From Kitasatospora sp. NBC_00240 (GTDB taxonomy: Bacteria > Actinomycetota > Actinomycetes > Streptomycetales > Streptomycetaceae), in contig NZ_JAPEMU010000001.1 in the NCBI RefSeq assembly GCF_026342405.1, positions 5,332,001 through 5,396,000 on the forward strand: a DNA stretch of 64,000 nt, given 5' to 3'. A program made the position numbers and the translations under genes. How positions within the stretch are numbered: the stretch's first letter is position 1; every line of letters begins with the position of its first letter. The notes beneath the pieces are model-generated. The model saw nothing but the letters and a program-made list of their open reading frames with translations. It did no database searches and was not told the origin of the DNA. Below, one piece after another: positions 15,351-24,844 of the stretch.

Positions 15351-18203
15351 GTGTCCCCGAGCAGCGAGACCGCGCGCAACGGCCAGCGACTCGTGATTGT
15401 CGAGTCGCCGGCCAAGGCGAAGACGATCAAGGGCTATCTCGGCCCCGGCTACATCGTCGAGGCGAGCGTCGGGCACATCCGCGACCTGCCCGGCACGGCC
15501 GCCGAGGTCCCGGACAAGTACACCGGTGAGGTGCGTCGCCTCGGTGTCGACGTCGACCACGACTTCGCGCCGATCTATGTGGTGAACGCGGACAAGAAGT
15601 CCCAGGTCACCAAGTTGAAGTCGCTGCTCGCCGAGTCCGACGAACTCTTCCTCGCCACCGATGAGGACCGCGAGGGCGAGGCCATCGCGTGGCACCTCCA
15701 GCAGGTGCTGAAGCCCAAGGTGCCGGTGCACCGGATGGTCTTCCACGAGATCACCAAGGCCGCCATCCAGGAGGCCGTGAACAACCCGCGCGAGCTGAAC
15801 CAGCGCCTGGTCGACGCCCAGGAGACCCGCCGGATCCTCGACCGCCTCTACGGCTACGAGGTCTCGCCGGTCCTGTGGAAGAAGGTCATGCCGAAGCTCT
15901 CGGCCGGCCGCGTCCAGTCCGTCGCGACCCGCCTGGTGGTCGAGCGCGAGCGTGAGCGGATCGCCTTCCGCACCGCCTCGTACTGGGACCTCACGGCGAC
16001 CTTCGCCACCGGCCGGACCGCCGCGGACGCCGCGAACCCGGAGAACTTCGGTGCCCGGCTCGCCACCGTGGACGGCCGCCGGATCGCCAGCGGCCGTGAC
16101 TTCGGCTCGGACGGGCAGATCAAGAGCGCCAACACCCTGCACCTCGACGAGCAGGCCGCCCGCGCGCTGGCCGCCGCCCTGGAGCAGACCGCGTTCAGCG
16201 TGCGCAGCGTCGAGTCCAAGCCCTACCGCCGCTCGCCGTACGCGCCGTTCCGCACCACCACGCTCCAGCAGGAGGCCAGCCGCAAGCTGGGCTTCGGCGC
16301 GAAGCGCACCATGCAGGTGGCCCAGAAGCTGTACGAGAACGGCTTCATCACCTACATGCGTACCGACTCCACCACGCTCTCGGACACGGCGATCTCCGCC
16401 GCCCGGGCCCAGGTGACGCAGCTCTACGGCGCGGACTACCTGCCGGACGCGCCCCGCACGTACGCCAGCAAGGTCAAGAACGCGCAGGAGGCGCACGAGG
16501 CGATCCGCCCCTCCGGGGACCGCTTCCGCACCCCGGCGGAGACCGGTCTGAGCAGCGACGAGTTCCGGCTCTACGAGCTGATCTGGATGCGTACCGTCGC
16601 CTCCCAGATGAAGGACGCGGTCGGGCAGTCGGTGACCGTGAAGGTCGGCGGCGCCTCGGCGGACGGCCGGGACGTCGAGTTCTCGGCCTCCGGCAAGATC
16701 ATCACCTTCCACGGCTTCCTCAAGGCCTACGTCGAGGGCGCGGACGACCCGAACGCCGAGCTCGACGACCGCGAGCGCCGGCTGCCGCAGGTCGCCCAGG
16801 GCGACCCGCTCTCGGCCGAGCAGCTGAACTCCGAGGGCCACTCGACCAAGCCGCCGGCCCGCTACACCGAGGCCTCGCTGGTCAAGGAGCTGGAGGACCG
16901 CGAGATCGGCCGGCCGTCGACGTACGCGTCGATCATCGACACGATCATCAACCGCAAGTACGTCTTCAAGAAGGGGACGGCGCTGGTGCCGTCGTTCCTC
17001 TCCTTCGCGGTGGTCAACCTGCTGGAGAAGCACTTCGGCCGGCTGGTCGACTACGACTTCACCGCGCGGATGGAGGACGACCTCGACCGGATCGCCGCCG
17101 GTGAGGCGAAGTCCGTGCCGTGGCTCAAGCGCTTCTACTTCGGCGAGGGCGAGGGGCACGCCGTCGGCGGCGCCGCCGAGGCCGGCAACGGCGACGGCGA
17201 CCACCTCGGCGGTCTGAAGGAGCTGGTCACCGACCTCGGGGCGATCGACGCCCGCGAGATCAGCTCGTTCAAGATCAGCGACGACATCACCCTGCGGGTC
17301 GGCCGCTACGGCCCGTACGTGGAGAAGGCCTCGCAGGTCGAGGGCGAGCCGGGCCAGCGCGCCGACATCCCGGACGAGCTGCCGCCGGACGAGTTGACCG
17401 TCGAGCTGGCCGAGGAGCTGCTGGCCAAGCCCAGCGGCGACTTCGAGCTGGGCACCGACCCGGTCAGCGGCAACCCCGTGGTGGCCAAGTCCGGCCGGTA
17501 CGGCCCGTACGTGACCGAGATCCTGCCCGAGGGCACGCCGAAGACCGGCAAGAACGCCGTGAAGCCGCGGACCGCCTCGCTCTTCAAGACGATGTCGCTG
17601 GACGCCATCACCCTGGAGGAGGCGCTCAAGCTGCTCTCCATCCCGCGGGTGGTCGGCACCGACCCCGAGGGCCAGGAGATCTCCGCGTACAACGGCAAGT
17701 TCGGTCCGTACCTCAAGCGGGGTACCGACTCGCGCTCGCTGACCGACGAGGAGCAGATCCTCACGATCACCCTCGACGAGGCGCTGGCGATCTACGCGCA
17801 GCCCAAGCTGCGCGGCCGGGCCGCCGCCGCCCCGCCGCTCAAGGAACTGGGCACGGACCCGGTCAGCGAGCGTCCGGTGGTGGTCAAGGACGGTCGCTTC
17901 GGCCCGTACGTGACCGACGGCGAGACCAACGCGACCCTGCGCAAGGACGACGAGGTCGAGACGATCACGCCGGAGCGCGGCTACGAGCTGCTGGCCGAGA
18001 AGCGGGCCCGCGGGCCGGTGAAGAAGGTCGCCAAGAAGGCACCGGCCAAGAAGGCCACCGCCACCAAGACGGCGGCCAAGAAGACCACCACCGCGAAGAA
18101 GACGGCGGCGAAGAAGACGGTCGCCAAGAAGACCGTCACCGCCACCAAGACGGCCGCCAAGAAGGTCGCGACGAAGAAGAGCACCGGCTCCGACGAGAGC
18201 TGA
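15351..18203 (+). CDS. topA: DNA topoisomerase I
   Basis: 950 residues, normal for Streptomyces. Type IA enzyme that relaxes negative supercoils. The Toprim domain starts with LVIVESPAKAKTIKGYLG (about 14-31), with acidic DEDREGEAIAWHL near 104-116. The active-site Tyr is in FITYMRTDST (Tyr about 335). Instead of zinc ribbons the C-terminus carries several TopoI C-terminal repeats (GRYGPYV, KFGPYLK, RFGPYVT) and a Lys/Ala/Thr-rich tail (about 885-945), the streptomycete form that increases processivity. GTG at 15351 is preceded by GGGAGAG; the frame is open further upstream but without a binding site. Confidence 0.97.
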   Translation: MSPSSETARNGQRLVIVESPAKAKTIKGYLGPGYIVEASVGHIRDLPGTAAEVPDKYTGEVRRLGVDVDHDFAPIYVVNADKKSQVTKLKSLLAESDELFLATDEDREGEAIAWHLQQVLKPKVPVHRMVFHEITKAAIQEAVNNPRELNQRLVDAQETRRILDRLYGYEVSPVLWKKVMPKLSAGRVQSVATRLVVERERERIAFRTASYWDLTATFATGRTAADAANPENFGARLATVDGRRIASGRDFGSDGQIKSANTLHLDEQAARALAAALEQTAFSVRSVESKPYRRSPYAPFRTTTLQQEASRKLGFGAKRTMQVAQKLYENGFITYMRTDSTTLSDTAISAARAQVTQLYGADYLPDAPRTYASKVKNAQEAHEAIRPSGDRFRTPAETGLSSDEFRLYELIWMRTVASQMKDAVGQSVTVKVGGASADGRDVEFSASGKIITFHGFLKAYVEGADDPNAELDDRERRLPQVAQGDPLSAEQLNSEGHSTKPPARYTEASLVKELEDREIGRPSTYASIIDTIINRKYVFKKGTALVPSFLSFAVVNLLEKHFGRLVDYDFTARMEDDLDRIAAGEAKSVPWLKRFYFGEGEGHAVGGAAEAGNGDGDHLGGLKELVTDLGAIDAREISSFKISDDITLRVGRYGPYVEKASQVEGEPGQRADIPDELPPDELTVELAEELLAKPSGDFELGTDPVSGNPVVAKSGRYGPYVTEILPEGTPKTGKNAVKPRTASLFKTMSLDAITLEEALKLLSIPRVVGTDPEGQEISAYNGKFGPYLKRGTDSRSLTDEEQILTITLDEALAIYAQPKLRGRAAAAPPLKELGTDPVSERPVVVKDGRFGPYVTDGETNATLRKDDEVETITPERGYELLAEKRARGPVKKVAKKAPAKKATATKTAAKKTTTAKKTAAKKTVAKKTVTATKTAAKKVATKKSTGSDES

Positions 18204-18219
18204 CCTGCCGACAGTCACC

Positions 18220-18256
18220 GCGGGCCCGCCCCTCCCACCAGGGGGTGCGGGCCCGC
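18220..18256 (+). terminator. topA terminator hairpin
   Basis: GCGGGCCCGC at 18220-18229 and again at 18247-18256 pair with each other, extended by CCCT/AGGG. It lies 17 bases after the topA stop; no T run. Confidence 0.7.
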
Positions 18257-18338
18257 AGTCTGTCCGCGAAGCGTCACAACCGTGCAATGAGCGGCATCCG
18301 GAGGCCCACTCCTTCCTTTTGCGGGCACCGCAGACCGC

Positions 18339-18350
18339 TACGCTGACCGT
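18339..18350 (+). promoter_or_regulatory. Candidate leaderless promoter of tmk
   Basis: TACGCT at 18339-18344 stands six bases before the ATG at 18351, with no Shine-Dalgarno. Confidence 0.5.
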
Positions 18351-21300
18351 ATGACGAGCGAGGAGCAGCCCACCCCCAGCGCCGCCGTGGCCGCGGGAGC
18401 CGCCACCCCCGACCTCCCCGAGGTCGCACCGGCCGGGAGTGCGGGTGAACGGGCCCGCGCACTGCTTCGCCTGCGCCCCTACCGACGCCTCTGGACGACC
18501 CAGCTGATCGGCGGCACCGCCGACCGGCTCGGCCTGCTCGTCCTGCTGGCGCTGACCGTGATCGCCGCCGCGCTCGGGCAGCAGTTCGGCGACCTGCCGC
18601 GCAGCCTGGCGTTCGCGGTGTCCGCCGTGTTCGTGGCCCGGCTGGCCGCCACCCTGCTGTTCGGCGCCGCCCTGCTCGGCCCGCTGCACCAGCTGGTGGG
18701 TACGAAGCTGGACCGCCGCTGGACGCTGCTGGCCACCGACGTGCTGCGCGCCGTGCTGGTCGGCCTGGCGCCCTGGTGGGTGATCTGGTTCCCCGCCACG
18801 ACGGCGAAGCCCAGCACCGGCGCCGCGACCTACGCGCTGCTCGCCACCGTCTTCGTCACCGGCGCCGCCGAGCGGATCTGGACCGTCGGCAAGGATGCCG
18901 CCGCGCCCGCGCTGCTGCCCCCGGTGAACCCGCACGCCCCGTTCGCCGAGCAGCGTCCGTCCGCCGCGAACCTCGACACCGTCCGCACCCTGGACCTGCG
19001 CACCGGCTGGGCCACCCTGCCGCTCGCCGCCGCCGCACTGGTCGTCTTCACCCTGCTCAACAACGTCTTCGCGGCGCTCGGCTCGGACTGGCTGCGGAGC
19101 CACCAGGCCACCTGCGCCGCCCTCGGCGCCGCCGCGCTGTTCGTCACCTCCGCCGCGCTGACCTACCTGCAGGACCTGCCCGCCGGGCCGGTCGCCGTCG
19201 CCCCGCGCTCGCCGCTGCAGGGTCTGCGCGCCCCGACCGACGCCACGTCCGGCCCCGCGCTGCGCAAGGGCCGGACCGGATCGGCCCCCTACTTCACCTT
19301 CGCGGTGGCCGCCGCCTACTCCTCGCTGGCGGGTGTGGCCTCGCTCGCCCTGCTGACCGCGGTCGAGCACCGGGCCGGCCCGATCGGCTACGGCCTGATC
19401 GTGCTCGCCGCCGCCGGCGCCCCCGCGCTGGGCGTCCGCCTCACCCGGGCCACCCTGCCCTCCTTCTCCCGCCGCCGGCTGCTCGCGCTGGCGCTGCTGG
19501 TCGAGGGCGTCGCGCTGATCCTGGCCGGCCTGGTGCTGGACTTCGTGCTGGTCCTGCTGCTGACCACGCTGGCCGGGCTGGCCGCCGGGATCGTCGTCTC
19601 GGCCGGCCGCTCGCTGCTCGCGCAGGAGGTGGAGGAGGCCCGGCTGCCCAAGGTCACCGACCACCTGTACGCGGTGCTCCGGGTGGTGGTGTCGCTGGCG
19701 CTGATCGCCGTGCCGCTGATCGCCGCCGCCTACGGCAACGTGATCGTCGGGGACGTGAAGCCCGGCGGGTTCACCTTCATCCACGGCGGCGCGGCCCTCG
19801 CGGTCGGGACGATCGGGCTGCTGACCCTCGTGCTGGCCGCCGTGGTGCTGCTGAAGACGGACGACCGGCGCGGCACCGCACCCTTCGTGCGGGACCTCCT
19901 CGACGCGGTCCGCGGCACCAGCGGCCCGGCGCCGCACCGCACCTCGGGCACCGGTTTCTTCATCGCCCTGGAGGGCGGCGACGGCGCCGGCAAGTCCACC
20001 CAGGCCAACGCCCTCGCCGAGTGGATCCGCAGCAAGGGCCACGAGGTCGTGCTGACCCGCGAGCCCGGTGGCAGCCCGGTCGGCCAGCGGTTGCGCGGCC
20101 TGGTGCTGGACGTCGGCAACACCGGCCTCTCGCACCGGGCGGAGGCGCTGATCTACGCCGCCGACCGCGCCGAGCATGTCGAGAACGTGATCCGCCCCGC
20201 GCTGGAGCGCGGCGCGGTGGTCATCACCGACCGCTACATGGACTCCTCGATCGCCTACCAGGGCGCCGGCCGCGACCTGGCGGCCACCGAGGTCGCCCGG
20301 ATCTCCCGCTGGGCGACCGGCGGGCTCGTCCCCGATCTGACGGTCGTCCTGGACGTCGACCCGAGCGCGGCCCGCGAGCGGTTCACCGAGGCGCTCGACC
20401 GGCTGGAGTCCGAGCCGACCGAGTTCCACCAGCGGGTCCGCTCCGGCTTCCTCGCCCTGGCCGCAGCCGACCCCTCGCGCTACCTGGTCGTCGACGGCAG
20501 CCAGCAGCCCGGCGTCGTCACCACCGCCGTCCGCCACCGGCTCGACCGCGAGCTGCCGCTCTCCCACCAGGAGCGCGCCGCTCGGGTCGAGCAGGAGCGA
20601 CTGGCCCGCGAGGAGGCCGCCCGCCGCGCGGCGGAGGAGGCCCGGCTGAAGGCCGAGGCCGACGCCGCCGAGCGCAAGCGCCTGGAACTGCTGGAGCAGC
20701 TGCGCGCCGAGCAGGCCGAGAAGGACCGCCTCGCCAAGGAGGAGGCCGACCGGATCGCCGCCGAGGCCGCCCGCAAGGCCGCCGAGGATGCCCGGCTCAA
20801 GGCCGAGCAGGAGGCCCGCGAGCGGGCCGAGGAGCAGGAGCGCCGGCGGGTCGCGGAGGAGGCCAGGCTGGCGGCCGAGGCCGTCGAGCGCGAGCGGCAG
20901 GAGGCCGAGGCGGCCGCGCAGGCGGAGCTCCAGCGCCAGCGCGAGCTGCAGCGTGCCGAGCAGCGCCGCCGGGCCGAGGAGGCCCTGCAGCGCGCCGAGG
21001 AGGCGCGGCTGGCGGAGGCTGCCGCTGCCTCCGCGGCAGCGGCGCCGGTGGACGTGACGGCGGAGCTGCCGCAGGTCGGGGCGGCGGACATCACCCAGGA
21101 GATCTCCGAGCGGGACCGCCAGGCGGCGGTCCGGGCGGCCGCCGAGGCCGAGCGCGCCGCGAAGGCCGCCAGGACGGGCGGATCGTCGCCGCTTTCCTCG
21201 GCCACCCCGGCATCTCCGGTTCCCCCGGTGTCCCCGGCGGACGAGACGGAGCTGCTGCCCCGGGTGTCCGCCCCGCTGGACCGGACGGCGGTGCTGCCGA

Positions 21301-21677
21301 AGGTGCCGTCCTCGGACGGCGACACCGGTGGGGCCCGCGGGGCCGGCGCCGGTGAGGGCGCGGAGGGTGCCATAGCGGGTGCCACCGACCGCACCTCGGT
21401 GCTGCCCAAGGTCGAGTCCGGCGCGGACCAGACCCGTGAGCTGCGGGTTCCGGCATCCCAGGGAGCTTCGACGGTGGAGGCCGACCCGGCCGAGGAGCCG
21501 GCGGCCGCGGCGCGCCCGCGCCCCTCGTGGGCCGAGGAGACGCCGATGGACGACCTGCCGAGCCTGACCGACACCCTGCTGGGCTCCCGCGAGGAGTGGG
21601 CGCAGTGGCAGCAGCCGGCTCCGGACGAGGACGGCGACGCGGACGGCCGCGGCAAGGGCCGCAAGCGGCGCCGCTGA
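18351..21677 (+). CDS. tmk: MFS-like membrane domain fused to thymidylate kinase
   Basis: 1108 residues. Residues about 40-510 form a multi-helix MFS-like membrane domain. A complete thymidylate kinase follows: P-loop LEGGDGAGKST (about 540-550), TREPGGSPVGQRLR, and TDRYMDSSIAYQGAGR for the dTMP/LID region. It phosphorylates dTMP to dTDP. Residues about 740-900 are Ala/Glu/Arg/Lys-rich and predicted coiled coil. The tail is acidic and low-complexity with repeats of the type RT-VLPKV (TAVLPKV, TSVLPKV). This transporter-kinase fusion next to topA and holB is conserved in Streptomyces; the role of the membrane part is unknown. ATG at 18351 is probably leaderless. Confidence 0.95.
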   Translation: MTSEEQPTPSAAVAAGAATPDLPEVAPAGSAGERARALLRLRPYRRLWTTQLIGGTADRLGLLVLLALTVIAAALGQQFGDLPRSLAFAVSAVFVARLAATLLFGAALLGPLHQLVGTKLDRRWTLLATDVLRAVLVGLAPWWVIWFPATTAKPSTGAATYALLATVFVTGAAERIWTVGKDAAAPALLPPVNPHAPFAEQRPSAANLDTVRTLDLRTGWATLPLAAAALVVFTLLNNVFAALGSDWLRSHQATCAALGAAALFVTSAALTYLQDLPAGPVAVAPRSPLQGLRAPTDATSGPALRKGRTGSAPYFTFAVAAAYSSLAGVASLALLTAVEHRAGPIGYGLIVLAAAGAPALGVRLTRATLPSFSRRRLLALALLVEGVALILAGLVLDFVLVLLLTTLAGLAAGIVVSAGRSLLAQEVEEARLPKVTDHLYAVLRVVVSLALIAVPLIAAAYGNVIVGDVKPGGFTFIHGGAALAVGTIGLLTLVLAAVVLLKTDDRRGTAPFVRDLLDAVRGTSGPAPHRTSGTGFFIALEGGDGAGKSTQANALAEWIRSKGHEVVLTREPGGSPVGQRLRGLVLDVGNTGLSHRAEALIYAADRAEHVENVIRPALERGAVVITDRYMDSSIAYQGAGRDLAATEVARISRWATGGLVPDLTVVLDVDPSAARERFTEALDRLESEPTEFHQRVRSGFLALAAADPSRYLVVDGSQQPGVVTTAVRHRLDRELPLSHQERAARVEQERLAREEAARRAAEEARLKAEADAAERKRLELLEQLRAEQAEKDRLAKEEADRIAAEAARKAAEDARLKAEQEARERAEEQERRRVAEEARLAAEAVERERQEAEAAAQAELQRQRELQRAEQRRRAEEALQRAEEARLAEAAAASAAAAPVDVTAELPQVGAADITQEISERDRQAAVRAAAEAERAAKAARTGGSSPLSSATPASPVPPVSPADETELLPRVSAPLDRTAVLPKVPSSDGDTGGARGAGAGEGAEGAIAGATDRTSVLPKVESGADQTRELRVPASQGASTVEADPAEEPAAAARPRPSWAEETPMDDLPSLTDTLLGSREEWAQWQQPAPDEDGDADGRGKGRKRRR

Positions 21678-21716
21678 GCGTCCGCGGCAGGCGGCTCCGA
21701 CGATTCCGACGATGAG

Positions 21717-21746
21717 GTGGGTGGTGCCCGGCCGGGCACCACCCAC
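21717..21746 (+). terminator. Perfect 30-bp palindrome, tmk terminator
   Basis: GTGGGTGGTGCCCGG (21717-21731) is followed directly by its reverse complement (21732-21746). It lies 39 bases after the tmk stop and is most likely a factor-independent terminator of the T-less streptomycete kind. Confidence 0.7.
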
Positions 21747-21828
21747 TGTCGTTGCGGCCACGTATGCTCGACCGCGAGCGGAGCCCGGCAGGGCGAAGCC
21801 GCACGGACAAGAGGGTTGAGGAGCGCCG

Positions 21829-23040
21829 GTGGCCGTCTGGGACGACCTGGTGGGCCAGGAGCGGGTGGTCGAGCAGCTGACCGCCGCAGCCGGGGCGGCC
21901 AGGGCGACCGTCCTCGCCGGCCGCGGCGGCGGGCGGGCGGAGGGCACCAACGCCTCCCTGATGACGCACGCCTGGCTGTTCACCGGTCCGCCCGGAGCCG
22001 GCCAGACCACCGCGGCCCGCGCCTTCGCGGCCGCCCTCCAGTGCACCAGCCCCGACCTCGAACTCGGCGGCACGCCCGGCTGCGGTTTCTGCGACGGCTG
22101 CCACACCGTGATGGCCGGCAGCCACGCCGACGTGAAGTTCGTCCGGACCGACGGGCTCTCGATCAGCGTCAAGGACATGCGCGACCTGGTGCTGCGCGCC
22201 TCCAGCTACCCGACCGGCGGCCGCTGGTCGGTGATCATGATCGACGCCGCCCACCGGCTCACCGAGGCGGCGGCCAACGCCCTGCTGAAGGCCGTCGAGG
22301 AGCCGTCCCCGCGGACGGTCTGGCTGCTCTGCGCGCCGTCCGTCCAGGATGTGCTGCCGACCATCCGCTCGCGCGCCCGCCTGCTGGTGCTGCGGACCCC
22401 GGCCGCCGAGGCGGTCGCCGACATGCTGGTCCGCCGGGACGGCGTCGAGCCGGAGACGGCCAGGCTGGCCGCGCTGGCCGGCCAGGGTGACGTGGAGCGG
22501 TCCCACCGGCTGGCGGTGGACGAGCAGGCCCGCACCCGGCGGGCCGACGTGCTGCGGATCCCGCTGGAGGTCGCCGACATCGGCGGCTGCCTGAGCGCCG
22601 CCCAGCGGCTGGTGGACACCGCCAAGGCCGACGCCGACGCGCTGGCCGAGACGCAGGACGCCCGGGAGACCGGTGACCTGAAGGCCGCGTACGGGGCCGC
22701 CGAGGGGACGAAGGCCCCGCGCGGCATGGCCGGCGCGGTGAAGGAGCTGGAGAAGCGTCAGAAGAGCCGGGCGACCAGAACGCGGCGCGAAACCCTGGGC
22801 GTCGCGCTGCTCGACCTGCTGGGTTTCTACCGGGACGTGCTGGCGATCCAGCTCGGTGCCACGGGCGCGCTGGCCAACGAGGACCAGCGGACGGCGCTGG
22901 CCAAGGTGGCCTCGGGCGGGCCGCCGGAGGGGACGCTGCGGCGGATCGAGGCGGTGCTGGCCTGCCGCCTTGCGCTGGACCGCAACGTCGACCCCCTGCT
23001 GGCGGTCGAGGCGATGACCGTCGCCCTGCGGGCGGGCTGA
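21829..23040 (+). CDS. holB: DNA polymerase III subunit delta' (HolB)
   Basis: 403 residues. AAA+ clamp-loader subunit. Starts VWDDLVGQERVVEQL. The Walker A equivalent is GPPGAGQT (about 53-60), with Gln in place of the catalytic Lys, as expected for the non-hydrolysing delta' subunit. A four-Cys zinc module follows (Cys at about 72, 84, 87 and 90: CTSPD...CGFCDGC). The Walker B region is MIDAAHRLTEAAANALLKAVEEP, split here as MIDAAHRL and NALLKAVEEP. The arginine-finger SRC motif of ATPase subunits is replaced by SRA. GTG at 21829 follows GAGGAG. It works with DnaX and delta to load the beta clamp. Confidence 0.95.
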   Translation: MAVWDDLVGQERVVEQLTAAAGAARATVLAGRGGGRAEGTNASLMTHAWLFTGPPGAGQTTAARAFAAALQCTSPDLELGGTPGCGFCDGCHTVMAGSHADVKFVRTDGLSISVKDMRDLVLRASSYPTGGRWSVIMIDAAHRLTEAAANALLKAVEEPSPRTVWLLCAPSVQDVLPTIRSRARLLVLRTPAAEAVADMLVRRDGVEPETARLAALAGQGDVERSHRLAVDEQARTRRADVLRIPLEVADIGGCLSAAQRLVDTAKADADALAETQDARETGDLKAAYGAAEGTKAPRGMAGAVKELEKRQKSRATRTRRETLGVALLDLLGFYRDVLAIQLGATGALANEDQRTALAKVASGGPPEGTLRRIEAVLACRLALDRNVDPLLAVEAMTVALRAG

Positions 23041-23409
23041 GCGCTTCCTTCGGCGGGCCGCGTCCGTCGGGTGGCCGCGCCCTCAGGCCGACCGTGTCCT
23101 TCGGGGGGCGGGCGGCGGCCGTGAGCCTGCTGCCGGGCCGGTGCTGATCCCGGCCCGGGCTGGTCCGTGGCCCGCCCCGGGACCGGTCCCGCGCCGTCGC
23201 CCGCGGGCGGGACGAGGCCGTTCGCGTCCGGGCGCCGTAGTGCCGCGTCCTCCCTTCGAGTGAACGTCCGCACTCGCCCGGAACGCTCGCGTGCGCCGGG
23301 CCGATCGTCTTGCACCCTGTGGACCGAGTACACCGTGGCCGTCCGGCGGAGCTGGTCGCCGGGGCCGCCGCGGTCGTTCGCTACCGGTCCTCCCGAGGTG
23401 GTGCGTCCC
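23041..23409. other. Intergenic region, holB to esterase-like gene
   Basis: 369 bases. No gene or strong hairpin seen. The longest open frames are continuations of the downstream gene without binding sites. Confidence 0.5.
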
Positions 23410-24519
23410 ATGCTCCGTCCGCTCCTGGTCGTCCCCCTGCTCGCCGCCGCGGTCTGCGGGGTCTGGCTGGCCCGCGGTGCCCTGCTGCGCTGGCGGGACC
23501 TGCGCTCGGCGCAGACCTACGAGCTGGCCGGCGACCGGCGGCCGGTCCTGTTCAGGGCCGCCGGGGCGGTGCTCTGCGCGGTCTGCGTCACGGCGCTGGC
23601 CGGGCCGGCGGCCGCCGGGGTGTTCGGCGGGCACGGCGGCGGGCTCCCGCTGGACGACGCCCGGGCCGCGGCCGCGCCCAAACAGGCGGCTCCGCCGCCC
23701 GGTGAGGCCGCCGATCCGGCGGCCCCGGCAGCGGCGGCGCCCGCCCCCGCGCCCGTGGTCAGCAGCTTCGAGAGCATCGGGCACCCGGCCGGCGGGGAGC
23801 TCCTGGAGTCGGCGGTGGCCGGTCGCGACGGACATCCGCGCAAGGTACGGGTCTGGGTCCCGGCGGAGTACGCCAAGGACCAGAACGCCCGGTTCCCGGT
23901 GATCGTCCTGCACGCGGCCACTCCCCGGAAGACGGCGGACGCCGAGGTGCCGGACGTCTTCGACGGCATCGCCTCGGCTGTCCAGACCGGCCGCTCCCGC
24001 CCCTTCGTGGTGGTCGCGCCCGAGGCTCCCTCGGGCACCGAGCGCCCCTGCGACCTGGTCGCCGCCGCGCCGCAGGCCGTCTCCGACGATGCCGCGCTGC
24101 GGACGGCCGTGACCGCGGCCTTCCGGACGGTCCCGGCCGGCCCGGCGGGCTGGGGCGTGCTCGGCGTCGAGGGCGGCGCGCCCTGCGCGGCGGCGGCCGG
24201 CCTCTCCCGGCCGGACCTGTACGGCGCCGCCGCGGCCGTCTCCGGCCGGTACGACTCGGCCGCCCTCGCCAGGACGGGCGCGGAGGCCGCCGCGGCCGAC
24301 GCCCCGCACCTGCTGCTCGCCGCCGCCAAGGCCGACGCGCCCGGACTGGACGGCCTGCGCAAGCTCCAGGCGGCGCTGAAGGCCGGCACCGGCCAGGCGG
24401 CCCGGGCCGACGTCCGGACCTCGGAGATCGTGCAGGACTACACCCCGGCGCTGGAGCGGTTGCGGCTGGTCCGGGTCGCGGTGCAGTACCTTGCGGAGAC
24501 GCTGGCCAAGCCGTCCTGA
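23410..24519 (+). CDS. Membrane-anchored esterase-like alpha/beta hydrolase
   Basis: 369 residues. Two N-terminal membrane segments (about 3-21 and 45-67) are followed by an Ala/Pro linker (about 80-118) and an extracellular domain of the esterase D/antigen 85 type (VRVWVPAEYAKDQNARFPVIVLH, split at about 140-165; then VVVAPEAPSGTERPCD). At the nucleophile elbow, where GxSxGG is expected, it reads GVEGGAPCAAA (about 258-268), so the Ser appears replaced by Glu and activity is doubtful. ATG at 23410; a GTG at 23401 is equally in frame. It is a single gene between holB and the peptidase-like lipoprotein. Confidence 0.75.
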   Translation: MLRPLLVVPLLAAAVCGVWLARGALLRWRDLRSAQTYELAGDRRPVLFRAAGAVLCAVCVTALAGPAAAGVFGGHGGGLPLDDARAAAAPKQAAPPPGEAADPAAPAAAAPAPAPVVSSFESIGHPAGGELLESAVAGRDGHPRKVRVWVPAEYAKDQNARFPVIVLHAATPRKTADAEVPDVFDGIASAVQTGRSRPFVVVAPEAPSGTERPCDLVAAAPQAVSDDAALRTAVTAAFRTVPAGPAGWGVLGVEGGAPCAAAAGLSRPDLYGAAAAVSGRYDSAALARTGAEAAAADAPHLLLAAAKADAPGLDGLRKLQAALKAGTGQAARADVRTSEIVQDYTPALERLRLVRVAVQYLAETLAKPS

Positions 24520-24844
24520 GCACTCCCGGCCGGCGGCGGACTACCCTTGATCCACGGCACCCGGCGGTCGGTGGTGGGCAGCGGCACCGAGCGCCCGGGC
24601 AGTCCCGCGGGCGCGGCGACCACGCTGCCGTCGGCGACACGGCAGCGGCCACGACAGCAGCACAGCAGAACGACCACGGCACCCGGGTACGCGAGTATTC
24701 GGGTGCCGTGCGTTCGGTCCCTCCGGCCGCCGCGGTGGGCCCGAGCGTTCGGAGCACCGTGCCGCTCCGAACTCCCGCCTTCCAGCGCTCCCGTTTCCCG
24801 CCTTCCAACAGTCCAGCACCGAGCACCCGAGGGGAACCCCGCCG
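24520..24844. other. Intergenic region with long stem-loop
   Basis: 325 bases without a gene. Its main feature is the stem-loop at 24675-24710. The 5' leader of the downstream lipoprotein gene probably includes it. Confidence 0.5.
24675..24710 (+). repeat. 11-bp inverted repeat in leader of peptidase gene
   Basis: CACGGCACCCG (24675-24685) and CGGGTGCCGTG (24700-24710) are perfect complements around a 14-nt loop. It lies about 135 bases before the downstream ATG. It could be a terminator, an attenuator or a protein-binding dyad. Confidence 0.6.

Noticed and set aside
15228..22178. Very long minus-strand open frame (over 2300 codons) opposite topA, tmk and the start of holB
   Set aside because: It runs in the antisense register where stops would require TTA, CTA or TCA in the real genes, codons almost unused here. 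Protein families and conserved motifs lie on the + strand.
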